From Aristophania vespae (GTDB lineage Bacteria > Pseudomonadota > Alphaproteobacteria > Acetobacterales > Acetobacteraceae), in contig NZ_CP047652.1 of NCBI RefSeq assembly GCF_009906835.1, positions 629,001 through 693,000 of the forward strand: a stretch of DNA of 64,000 bases. The letters are read 5' to 3'. The first letter of the stretch is position 1. Each line of letters starts with the position of its first letter. Positions 28,265 through 35,710 of this stretch are shown one piece after another. The translations under genes and the position numbers were made by a program. Under the pieces are notes generated by a model. That model made no database searches, was not told the origin of the DNA, and saw only the letters and a program-made list of their open reading frames with translations.

Positions 28265-28293
28265 GAAACGTTTTTCTTTGTGAGAAACGTTTC
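28265..28293 (+). promoter_or_regulatory. Two tandem CG-centred palindromes ahead of the COX1-like gene
   Basis: GAAACGTTTT (28265-28274) and the perfect palindrome GAAACGTTTC (28284-28293) lie with centres 19 bp apart, about two helical turns, ending 24 bp before the ATG. Together they also form a larger inverted repeat (GAAACGTTT / AAACGTTTC). The AAACGTTT core resembles operators of LacI-family repressors. Whether they bind a regulator or act as an RNA hairpin cannot be decided by eye. Confidence 0.4.
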
Positions 28294-28317
28294 TGGTGAG
28301 TAATTTAGAGATCGAGT

Positions 28318-29547
28318 ATGATCGACTATTCAAAGAAATACCCTAAGTTTTTTTTCACCCGCGATAGCCTTATAGGCGCAGCTTTTTTGATATTGGCTTT
28401 ATTTGCGGGATTATTAGGCGGCGCTATGATGCTTCCTTTTATAGAAATTAGGCCTAGTTCTGGGATAGTCGTTAGCCATATGCTGCTTATGGCCTTTTTT
28501 GTTATTACACCCGGTATTTTAGGAGGCATGGCTTACTGGCTTTTGCCGCAGTCATTAGGAGCGCAGAAAATGGCGCTCCCTGTAGCCTCCTTAATAGCAT
28601 GGCTGTTATTGGCTATAAGCGTTATTATTCTTCCTTTAGTGCCAGTTTTGGGCCTGATTTTGTGGTCTATATCCATGGTTGCATTGTCGATTGATCTTAT
28701 TGCGACAATTTTAGAAGAGCGTGTGAAAAAATTTAGGCAGCTTTCACCAATAGTGTGGTCTTTTCTTTTCAGTGCTATTAGCCTGCTTCTTATGGCGCCT
28801 ATAATATTGGCTCTTATTGTTAAAGGGAAAATTGACTTTAACTCAGCATATTCTCTGATGTTATTTTTCAAAATTCCCGAAATGAGCTTTTTACTTTTGC
28901 CTGCTCTTGGAGTAGTGGCGGAAGCTCTTTCGCCTTTTAAAGAAAATTTAACAATAAAATTAGCCCCTTATATAATGGGTATTATCGGTCTGGTTGCACC
29001 GACTTTATGGATTCAGACGCTATTTTGTGCTTTGCCGCATGGTTTCCTGAATTATATTATGCCTTTATCTCAGATTGTGCCTGCAATGGTTTTTCTGGCC
29101 TGTCTGTGCAGCTCTCTATGGAATGCTTCATTCAAGCGTGGCGCTGCTCCATTCTGGGCTCTTAATGCTATGATTTTGCTATTTTTGGGGGGAATGTGCT
29201 CACTTTTTATTCCACCTTCATATACAGCATTATCTGTGCTGGGAGATATAAGCCACGGCCATCAGGCCATCATATTTGGTAGTGTTATGGCGCTCTGTGC
29301 TGGGTTCTATGCCTGGCTCTCTCAGCTATTTTCTGAGATGTCCAAAAGCTTTACACAAGCTGGCATTGCTCATGCTTTTCTCACATTATCTGCAATGCTC
29401 TGTTTTATGGTGCCTCAAATTCAGTGGCTTGCTATTACTTTGGCCGGCATTAGCTTACTGGGCTTTAGTATATTGGGTTTTCAGGCCTGCTTTATAATTA
29501 AGAAAAAGCAAATTATTTCTTTACAAAGGTCCTTTCCGAAAGGCTGA
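28318..29547 (+). CDS. Cytochrome c oxidase subunit I-like membrane protein lacking the CuB site
   Basis: This is a 409 aa protein with about 11-12 membrane segments. The first part matches the heme-copper oxidase subunit I pattern in helix 2: His54 in SHMLLMAFFVITPGILGG, then LP-x4-GAQKMALP, where oxidases have the low-spin heme histidine and GAPDMAFP. Helix 6 keeps P187-E188 (KIPEMSFLLLP), but the preceding CuB histidine is Ile186 and the cross-linked tyrosine is Ser190. The HH pair of helix 7 is gone. In helix 10 both heme histidines remain as His313 and His315 (HGH for HFH). So heme ligands are kept and all CuB ligands are lost. It is followed by ctaB after 6 bp. It may be a heme-binding relic with a new role; O2 reduction is unlikely. 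Confidence 0.7.
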   Translation: MIDYSKKYPKFFFTRDSLIGAAFLILALFAGLLGGAMMLPFIEIRPSSGIVVSHMLLMAFFVITPGILGGMAYWLLPQSLGAQKMALPVASLIAWLLLAISVIILPLVPVLGLILWSISMVALSIDLIATILEERVKKFRQLSPIVWSFLFSAISLLLMAPIILALIVKGKIDFNSAYSLMLFFKIPEMSFLLLPALGVVAEALSPFKENLTIKLAPYIMGIIGLVAPTLWIQTLFCALPHGFLNYIMPLSQIVPAMVFLACLCSSLWNASFKRGAAPFWALNAMILLFLGGMCSLFIPPSYTALSVLGDISHGHQAIIFGSVMALCAGFYAWLSQLFSEMSKSFTQAGIAHAFLTLSAMLCFMVPQIQWLAITLAGISLLGFSILGFQACFIIKKKQIISLQRSFPKG

Positions 29548-29553
29548 AAAACT

Positions 29554-30516
29554 GTGGCACACTCTGTAAGCTCACTATCTTATATAGCTCGTTTGAAAGA
29601 GCTTTTTAAAATTGAGGGGCAGGATGGAGATGCCTCACTTAAAGAATGGGTGAGCTTATTGAAGCCACGCGTTATTTCTTTAGTTGTGTTTACAGGATGG
29701 GCGGGTATGGCCGTTGCCCCCCATCAACCGTCTTTTATGATTGGTCTTATTACCATTACATGTATTTGCCTTGGTGCCGGAGCGGCAGGGGCTATTAATA
29801 TGTGGTATGACCGCGATATAGATGCAGTGATGAAGCGCACGTCAGTAAGACCGGTGCCATCTGGGCGTGTATCTCCTGAAAGCACATTAATTTTTGCAAT
29901 TGTTCTTTCTGTTATTTCTGTGCTGATGCTGTGGTTTGCTACTAATCTTTTGGCAGCCTTTATTCTTGCTTTTTCGATCTTTTTTTACGGTGTGGTTTAT
30001 ACAATGTGGCTTAAACGCCGCACACCTCAAAATATTGTAATTGGTGGTGCAGCTGGTGCGTTCCCGCCCATGATTGGGTGGGCAGCAACAATGAATTCGC
30101 TTGATGTGCTGCCGATAGCCATGTTTGCAATTGTTTTTTTATGGACTCCACCTCATTTCTGGTCCCTTTCGCTTTATGCTTGTAAAGATTATGACCGGGC
30201 AGGTATTCCTATGCTACCTGTCATAAAAGGGGCTCGTTATACACGGTGGAATATTTTTATATATACATTAATACTCACTGTTGTATCATTAGTACCAAGC
30301 GCTGTTGGGCAATGTGGGTGGTTTTATACTGTCTCTGCTTTACTGCTTGATGGTGGTTTTATTTTGTTTGCGTTAAAAGTTCTTCTTGACCAACAGGACG
30401 AAAAAGGGGTTAGCTTAACTGCGGATAAACCGGCGCGTTTTGCATTTAGATATTCTTTGGCTTATCTATTCTTCCTCTTTAGCGCCCTGCTTATTGATAG
30501 GATGTTGTTATCATGA
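29554..30516 (+). CDS. ctaB: Protoheme IX farnesyltransferase (heme O synthase)
   Basis: CtaB (CyoE) attaches a farnesyl group to heme b to form heme O, needed by bo3-type ubiquinol oxidases and as precursor of heme A. The 320 aa polytopic protein has the prenyltransferase aspartate motif NMWYDRDIDAVMKRT, the second region YDRAGIPMLPV and about nine membrane segments. It starts at GTG 29554 soon after the COX1-like gene and overlaps a 39-codon CoxF-like gene. Its position is the usual one in an alphaproteobacterial cox operon, although coxB, ctaG and coxC are absent here. Confidence 0.96.
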   Translation: MAHSVSSLSYIARLKELFKIEGQDGDASLKEWVSLLKPRVISLVVFTGWAGMAVAPHQPSFMIGLITITCICLGAGAAGAINMWYDRDIDAVMKRTSVRPVPSGRVSPESTLIFAIVLSVISVLMLWFATNLLAAFILAFSIFFYGVVYTMWLKRRTPQNIVIGGAAGAFPPMIGWAATMNSLDVLPIAMFAIVFLWTPPHFWSLSLYACKDYDRAGIPMLPVIKGARYTRWNIFIYTLILTVVSLVPSAVGQCGWFYTVSALLLDGGFILFALKVLLDQQDEKGVSLTADKPARFAFRYSLAYLFFLFSALLIDRMLLS

Positions 30517-30632
30517 TGAGCGAGCATGATCTGTCAACACGTCGCAGAATAAGTCGGCTTTTGGGAATAGTAATAGGGCTTTTGATTATTGCCCTGGCTC
30601 TTTTTAATATTGCTCTGTCCCGGCTCTGCTAA
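30513..30632 (+). CDS. CoxF-like small single-pass membrane protein
   Basis: This 39-codon gene starts at ATG 30513, overlapping the ctaB stop by 4 bp (ATGA). It encodes a short basic N-terminus (residues 3-17, ending RRRISR) and one strongly hydrophobic helix (LLGIVIGLLIIALALF). In many alphaproteobacteria a short protein of this shape, CoxF, sits directly after ctaB and before ctaG. The match is by size, topology and position rather than by residues. A perfect intrinsic terminator follows 47 bp later, so the operon ends here. Confidence 0.6.
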   Translation: MMSEHDLSTRRRISRLLGIVIGLLIIALALFNIALSRLC

Positions 30633-30678
30633 GTGTTTTTTGTGTTTTTCATTTAGGGTAAACTTGTTCTGTTTTTGC

Positions 30679-30708
30679 AAAAAGGCCCCGCATGATGGGG
30701 CCTTTTTT
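30679..30708 (+). terminator. Intrinsic terminator after the ctaB operon (bidirectional)
   Basis: AAAAAGGCCCC and GGGGCCTTTTTT form a GC-rich stem around GCATGAT, with T and A runs on both sides. It serves both the rightward ctaB operon and the leftward Tim44-like gene. The same terminator recurs at 32108-32137 as part of the tandem duplication. Confidence 0.88.
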
Positions 30709-30712
30709 AGTC

Positions 30713-31792
30713 TTATCCAGCCTGTTGAATAGCAGAGAGAACCCAATTTCCTCTTCTATAAGTACGGACAAAAGTCCATAATTCGGTAATGGTTTGCGGC
30801 TCAGTGTGGCTACCATCAATGACATTACCCAAGCTATCTATAGTGACATCAAAAAGAGAATAACGCATCGCGACTGTGGCATATGTAAAGCGACCTTCAC
30901 GCCACGTTTCTGATAAATCACCATGTAAGAATTGCACGTTAGAAACTATATTACGTGCACCGCGATTTGCTAAATCGGCAAGCTGCTCGTTGAAATATTG
31001 TGCCATTTCGGGGGTTGTCATGGCTCTAATGGCGTTTAGATTTTGAGCACTCCAGGCGGCTTGTATATTTAAAAGCAAAGCCTGAAACGTGATGTAATCT
31101 TGGAACTTTATTGAAAGGAGCATATCAAGTTTTTGTTCAAGATTTTCCTTAAATGCATTCAGACTTTGCGTTGCAGCGTTAGATTGGTCTGACCCTTTGC
31201 GCATTTCTATAACAAAGGTAACGAAGAAAATGATAACCAAAAATTGAGTTAAAATTCCAAAAACTGACCACCCGTTAGAAAAGCCTCCAAAGAGACCATC
31301 TCCACTTAAAAGGCCAAATAAACCGGCACCAAAAAATCCTCCAGTAAATCCTGCCCTAACTGGATGACGATCAGCATAAGAGGGGCGATGAGCCTTAGTT
31401 ATGGAAAAGCGTTCCAGCATTTCTGGTGCGCTAGAATTAGTTCCATTGCTGGTTTCAGTATCAGATTGACGAGGTGAATCTAAAGGCTCCGTGCGATGAG
31501 AATGAGAACGCGGAAGAATTGGCGTTGTTTTAGGGATGATTCGTGTGTGCGAGCGTTCCACCGTGCTAGTGTCATGTGGCGTGTCTATAGTGGGCTGGCG
31601 CGGTGTTACCGAACGCTCTATGGGAGCTGACCAATGTGGGGTGCTATATGTCCTACTAGGAGAACTCCATGTATGAGAGCCCCGGCTTCCAAAAGAAGAT
31701 CCCCTGCCTGCACGGGCTAAACTATAGGGTGACTGAATGAGCAGAAGTACTGTTAGCAAGCCTAATATAAAAAAACATGAAAATTTACCCAT
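30713..31792 (-). CDS. Tim44-like domain protein, copy A
   Basis: This is a 359 aa protein. An N-terminal signal-type hydrophobic segment (residues 4-26) is followed by a Ser/Arg/Thr/Pro-rich region (about 30-140), a glycine-rich membrane stretch (GFFGAGLFGLLSGDGLFGG, then VFGILTQFLVIIFFVTFVI) and a C-terminal Tim44-like domain (about 220-355) with IQAAWSAQNLNAIRAMTTPEMAQYF. The domain family includes membrane-associated proteins linked to protein import, but this bacterial group has no fixed function. It is a paralogue of the gene at 32142-33074, longer by an insertion in the low-complexity region. Both copies are intact. Confidence 0.82.
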   Translation of the reverse strand: MGKFSCFFILGLLTVLLLIQSPYSLARAGRGSSFGSRGSHTWSSPSRTYSTPHWSAPIERSVTPRQPTIDTPHDTSTVERSHTRIIPKTTPILPRSHSHRTEPLDSPRQSDTETSNGTNSSAPEMLERFSITKAHRPSYADRHPVRAGFTGGFFGAGLFGLLSGDGLFGGFSNGWSVFGILTQFLVIIFFVTFVIEMRKGSDQSNAATQSLNAFKENLEQKLDMLLSIKFQDYITFQALLLNIQAAWSAQNLNAIRAMTTPEMAQYFNEQLADLANRGARNIVSNVQFLHGDLSETWREGRFTYATVAMRYSLFDVTIDSLGNVIDGSHTEPQTITELWTFVRTYRRGNWVLSAIQQAG

Positions 31793-31795
31793 GGA

Positions 31796-32031
31796 TTAAA
31801 GTTCCGCAATAGTCATTTCTGTCAATTTGGACAGAAGGGGCGTTGATGATGTATTTAATAAAAAGATCACTGCCTGGTTATAATTAAGTGAGTAAATTTT
31901 TTAAATCACCAGCAATGATAAAACCAGAAAAAGACTCAGAAACTTTTCCGTTTCTCATCATGAACCCAAAAGCACCACAGTTATAATCTTTAGTTAGAAG
32001 ATTAACTACATGGTTCATCATTTTCATATTT
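31796..32031 (-). pseudogene. Decayed copy of the tldE/pmbA 3' end
   Basis: This stretch aligns base by base with the last ~235 bp of the intact tldE (33078-33310): the same stop-codon neighbourhood TTAAAG, GGACAGAAGGGGCGTTGATG, ACCAGCAATG, TTTTCCGTTTCT and AGATTAACTRCAT are seen in both, with many substitutions and small deletions between. The rest of tldE is missing. It marks the inner boundary of a tandem duplication that produced two Tim44-like genes. Confidence 0.85.
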
Positions 32032-32107
32032 TAATATTGTTATTTTTCGACTTCGCTAAAGCGTTTTTTTTATTTTTGCGTCTAGGGTAAACTTGTTCTG
32101 TCATTGT

Positions 32108-32137
32108 AAAAAGGCCCCGAGTAACGGGGCCTTTTTT
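32108..32137 (-). terminator. Duplicated intrinsic terminator
   Basis: AAAAAGGCCCCG / CGGGGCCTTTTTT around an AGTAA loop, nearly identical to the terminator at 30679-30708, follows the stop of Tim44-like copy B. Confidence 0.85.
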
Positions 32138-32141
32138 AGTC

Positions 32142-33074
32142 TTATCCAGCTTGTTGAATGGCAGAGAGAACCCAATTTCCCCTTCCATCAGCACGGACAA
32201 AAGTCCAAAGCTCGGTAACGGTTTGCGGTTCAGTCTGGCTGCCATCAATGACATTACCCAAGCTGTCTGTAGTGACATCAAGAAGAGAATAACGCATTGC
32301 AACTGTGGCATAGGTAAAGCTACCCTCACGCCATGCTTCTGATAAATCACCCTGTAAGAATTGCACGTTAGAAACTATATTACGTGCACCACGACTTGCT
32401 AAATCAGAAAGTTGCTCGCTGAAATATTGTGCCATTTCAGGGGTTGTCATGGCCTTGATGGCGTTTAGGTTTTGGGCACTCCAGGCTGCCTGTATGTTTA
32501 AAAGCAGCGTTTGAAAAACATTGTAATCTTCAGCCCCTAATGAAACTGGCATAGTCTGCTGTGGCTCAAAGCCTGTATTTGGCATGTTTGTCATAGTGCT
32601 AGGTTGAGATGGCCTTCTCCATAACCGTCTGATTAGTGAAATAAAGAAGACGATAATCAGAACCTGAATTATGATTCCAAAAAAAGACCAGCCATTGGAA
32701 AAGCCTCCCAAAAAACCATGTCCGCTTAAAAGACCAAATAAACCAGCTCCAAGAAAGCCGCCAGCAAGTCCTGTCATAATAGGGTGACGGGCTGCAAAAG
32801 AGGGGCGGTAGGCGCCGGCCATAGGAGAGCGTCCCATCATGCCAGGGCCAGCGCCATATGGAGCTCTTGTAGCAGGTTGGCGCGGTGTTACGGAACGCTC
32901 CATGGGCCGTGACCAGTTAGGGGTAATGGAGGTTCTTTTGGGAGCACTCCATGTATGTAAGCCGCGGCTACCGAAAGAAGAACCCCTGCCTGCACGGGCC
33001 AAACTATCGGGTGTCTGAATGAGCAGAGGTACTGTCAGCAAGCCTAATAGAAGAGAGCGTGAAAATTTACCCAT
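32142..33074 (-). CDS. Tim44-like domain protein, copy B
   Basis: This is a 310 aa paralogue of the gene at 30713-31792, with the same order: signal-type N-terminus (about 1-27), an Arg/Ser/Pro-rich linker, a glycine-rich hydrophobic region (GGFLGAGLFGLLSGHGFLGG) and a C-terminal Tim44-like domain (about 170-305). The last 100 residues are almost the same in both copies. The linker is about 50 residues shorter here. It lies only 3 bp after tldE and is probably the ancestral copy, because it is attached to the intact tldE gene. Confidence 0.83.
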   Translation of the reverse strand: MGKFSRSLLLGLLTVPLLIQTPDSLARAGRGSSFGSRGLHTWSAPKRTSITPNWSRPMERSVTPRQPATRAPYGAGPGMMGRSPMAGAYRPSFAARHPIMTGLAGGFLGAGLFGLLSGHGFLGGFSNGWSFFGIIIQVLIIVFFISLIRRLWRRPSQPSTMTNMPNTGFEPQQTMPVSLGAEDYNVFQTLLLNIQAAWSAQNLNAIKAMTTPEMAQYFSEQLSDLASRGARNIVSNVQFLQGDLSEAWREGSFTYATVAMRYSLLDVTTDSLGNVIDGSQTEPQTVTELWTFVRADGRGNWVLSAIQQAG

Positions 33075-33077
33075 GAA

Positions 33078-34424
33078 TTAAAGTCCTGCAATAGTCATTC
33101 CGTCAATTCGGACAGAAGGGGCGTTGATGATGTGTTCAATGAAAAGGTCATTGCCTGGTTCTAGCCGAGCAAACATATCATTTAAATTACCAGCAATGGT
33201 AAACCCGGAGAGAGGCTCGGCGATTTTTCCGTTTCTGATCATAAAACCAGAAGCACCGCGGCTATAATCTCCGGTTAAAAGATTAACTGCATTGCCCATC
33301 ATTTCCGTGATTAATATGCCTTCACTAACGTCGTTCATTAATTGTTCTGGTGAAAGTGAACCAGGGCGTAATGTCACATTACTGACCCCAGGATGAGGCA
33401 TTGATTTATATGATCTAACTGCATGACCATTAGATAGTAAGCCCAACTGGCGGGCACAACGTGTATCAAGCAGCCAATTTTTCAGTGCGCCATTTTCAAC
33501 AAGATTTAAATGAGTAGTATGGTTGCCTTCCATATCAAAAGGCCGAGAACCAAGCCCTCTAAGGCGTAATGGATTATCTTCAATCGTGACAGAAGGTGAG
33601 AAAATATCCTGTCCCATTTTTTCTGTTAAAAAAGAAGTTTTTTGAACAATTGCGGCCCCATTAAGCGCACTGACTAAATGCCCTATTAAAGAAGGGGAAA
33701 CACGTCGATCAAATATAAGGGGTAGAGAGGCTGTTTTAGGTTTTTTTGGATTTAGCCGGCGTAAGGCGCGTTCTGCAGCCTCACGACCAAGCTCTTCGAT
33801 TGATCTGAGATCAGAAAAATGAAGGGCGCTATGGCTCGCATAATCACGCTCCATTGCCTCACCATGACCAGCAACGACACTTATGGCCCTACTAAAATGA
33901 GTGCGTTTAAAATAATGCTGGAAACCATTGGTAGAGGCATATCCCGTCAGGCTCGAACCATAGCCAGCGGATGAGCCATTACTATTGGTGATATTCTTGT
34001 GATCAAGAGCAATTTGTTCCATCTCATAGGCTTGCTCTACTAAAGATTTTGTATCTAAGGCTGTTTCTCTATCGACCAAATCAAGCTGATCAACAGCATG
34101 AGCATCAAGTTTTTTTGGTGAAGCTTCTGGAAGACCATCATAAGGAGAGTCAGGGAGAGCATCAGCCATGGCACAGGCACGCTCTGCACAGTGGCGAAGA
34201 GCTTCTTTTGAAAGGTCATTACTGGATATTAAAGCCAGCTTTTTTCCTTTAAAGACACGCAACCCCAGACCGAGCTGTTCTGAATGTTTGATACCTTCAA
34301 TAACGCCTTTGCGGACGAGAGCGCTATTGCTCTCACTTTGTGATATCATAGCATCAGCTTGATCGGCGCCACAAAGTCGAGCCTGTTCAAGAGCCTGGTT
34401 AAGTAGCGTGTCAATATTCTTCAT
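33078..34424 (-). CDS. pmbA: Metalloprotease TldE/PmbA
   Basis: This is a 448 aa member of the TldD/PmbA (TldE) family, which forms a heterodimeric protease that trims modified peptides and unfolded proteins. Typical segments are SAGYGSSLTGYASTNG, the middle-domain LIFDRRVSPSLIGHL and the C-terminal LLTGDYSRGASGFMIRNG. The HExxH motif belongs to the TldD partner and is not expected here. No tldD is in this window. It overlaps the upstream M16 peptidase stop by one base, so the two are coupled. Confidence 0.92.
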   Translation of the reverse strand: MKNIDTLLNQALEQARLCGADQADAMISQSESNSALVRKGVIEGIKHSEQLGLGLRVFKGKKLALISSNDLSKEALRHCAERACAMADALPDSPYDGLPEASPKKLDAHAVDQLDLVDRETALDTKSLVEQAYEMEQIALDHKNITNSNGSSAGYGSSLTGYASTNGFQHYFKRTHFSRAISVVAGHGEAMERDYASHSALHFSDLRSIEELGREAAERALRRLNPKKPKTASLPLIFDRRVSPSLIGHLVSALNGAAIVQKTSFLTEKMGQDIFSPSVTIEDNPLRLRGLGSRPFDMEGNHTTHLNLVENGALKNWLLDTRCARQLGLLSNGHAVRSYKSMPHPGVSNVTLRPGSLSPEQLMNDVSEGILITEMMGNAVNLLTGDYSRGASGFMIRNGKIAEPLSGFTIAGNLNDMFARLEPGNDLFIEHIINAPSVRIDGMTIAGL

Positions 34425-35686
34425 TAAGAAAGTATCTCGTGAATTTCTTGAGGTGTGGGGATATTTTCTGCCAGGCCCATCGTCGTGACTGTTGGCTCTG
34501 CACTAAAAATTTTATGGGCAATACGCACGATGTCAGCATCTGTAACATTATCGATGCGTTCAACAGTTTCTGCTGTGGGGATGACGCGGCCATAAAGCTG
34601 TAATTGCCGCCCAATTTGTGCACAGCGGCTTCCAGCACTTTCTAGAGACATAAGTAGCGAAGCTTTTAGCTGAGTGCGCGCGCGTGCAAGTTCTTCGGTT
34701 GTGACCCCATCAAATAGCCGGCGTAATTCATGTAATATGGCTGGCACAAGCTCACCTGTTTTTTCAGGGCCAGTACCTGCATATAGACCGAAAATGCCAT
34801 TATCATCAAAGGGACTTGCAAAACTATATACGCTATAAACTAAACCGCGCTTTTCACGAATTTCCTGAAAAAGACGTGATGACATGCCTCCACCGAGCAA
34901 AGTGGAAAGAACCATAGAGCCATAATAATCATCATTTCTATAGCCAGGGCAGGGGAACCCTAACAGAAAATGAACCTGGTCTAATTTACGTGGCGTTTGA
35001 TGTATGCCCCCAACATATTGAGACGGTACAGCCTGAGGAGGGATATGTGTTGCCAGATCAGCAAAATGCTTTTCAACTAGTGCAACGACCTGTTTATGTT
35101 CGAGGTTGCCAGCAGCAGCAATAACAGTGTTATGGGTGCTGTAATGCTCATTCATATAAGAAATGAGCGTGTCCCGGCTCATTGATTGAACAATTTCCTC
35201 ACTTCCTAAAATGGGGCGCCCCATTGGTTGGTTGGGAAAAGCCTGTTCCTGGAAATAGTCAAAGATAATATCGTCTGGTGTATCGTTAGCTTGCCCTATT
35301 TCTTGTAAAATAACGCCTCTTTCGCGCTCAATTTCATCGGGACTAAAAACACTATGTGTTAAAATATCTCCGAGAATATCAATGCCTAGAGCAAGATCTT
35401 CTTTTAGCAGTTTAACGTAATAGGCTGTATTTTCACGTGCTGTATAGGCATTAATATGCCCACCGACATTTTCTATCTCTTCAGCAATTTGAGCTGCTGT
35501 CCGGCGTTTTGTGCCCTTAAAAGCCATATGCTCTAAAAAATGAGCAACACCATTATTAGAGGCGTTTTCATGGCGTGAGCCAGAAGCGACATAAACGCCA
35601 AACGAGACTGTTTCTACACGTTCGATGCGCTCTGTTACAATCCTCAGGCCATTGCTAAGGGTCGTTTGTTCAATAAGTGGACTCAT
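34424..35686 (-). CDS. M16-family zinc peptidase (insulinase / processing peptidase type)
   Basis: This 420 aa single-unit pitrilysin-family peptidase, like mitochondrial processing peptidase beta, carries the inverted zinc motif HFLEH (His49-His53), followed about 76 residues later by the glutamate region ERGVILQEIG. The R/Y pair region KRGLVYSVYSFASPF in the second domain is also present. In alphaproteobacteria such a gene commonly lies next to thrC, as here (24 bp after thrC). It has no signal peptide, so it acts in the cytoplasm. Its substrate is unknown. Confidence 0.92.
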   Translation of the reverse strand: MSPLIEQTTLSNGLRIVTERIERVETVSFGVYVASGSRHENASNNGVAHFLEHMAFKGTKRRTAAQIAEEIENVGGHINAYTARENTAYYVKLLKEDLALGIDILGDILTHSVFSPDEIERERGVILQEIGQANDTPDDIIFDYFQEQAFPNQPMGRPILGSEEIVQSMSRDTLISYMNEHYSTHNTVIAAAGNLEHKQVVALVEKHFADLATHIPPQAVPSQYVGGIHQTPRKLDQVHFLLGFPCPGYRNDDYYGSMVLSTLLGGGMSSRLFQEIREKRGLVYSVYSFASPFDDNGIFGLYAGTGPEKTGELVPAILHELRRLFDGVTTEELARARTQLKASLLMSLESAGSRCAQIGRQLQLYGRVIPTAETVERIDNVTDADIVRIAHKIFSAEPTVTTMGLAENIPTPQEIHEILS

Positions 35687-35710
35687 GAATGCCTATTTTT
35701 CAAAAATAAT

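Noticed and set aside
30713-33074. Mobile-element origin of the twin Tim44-like genes
   Set aside because: No transposase, terminal inverted repeats or target-site duplication; the copied tldE end and terminator show a simple tandem duplication.
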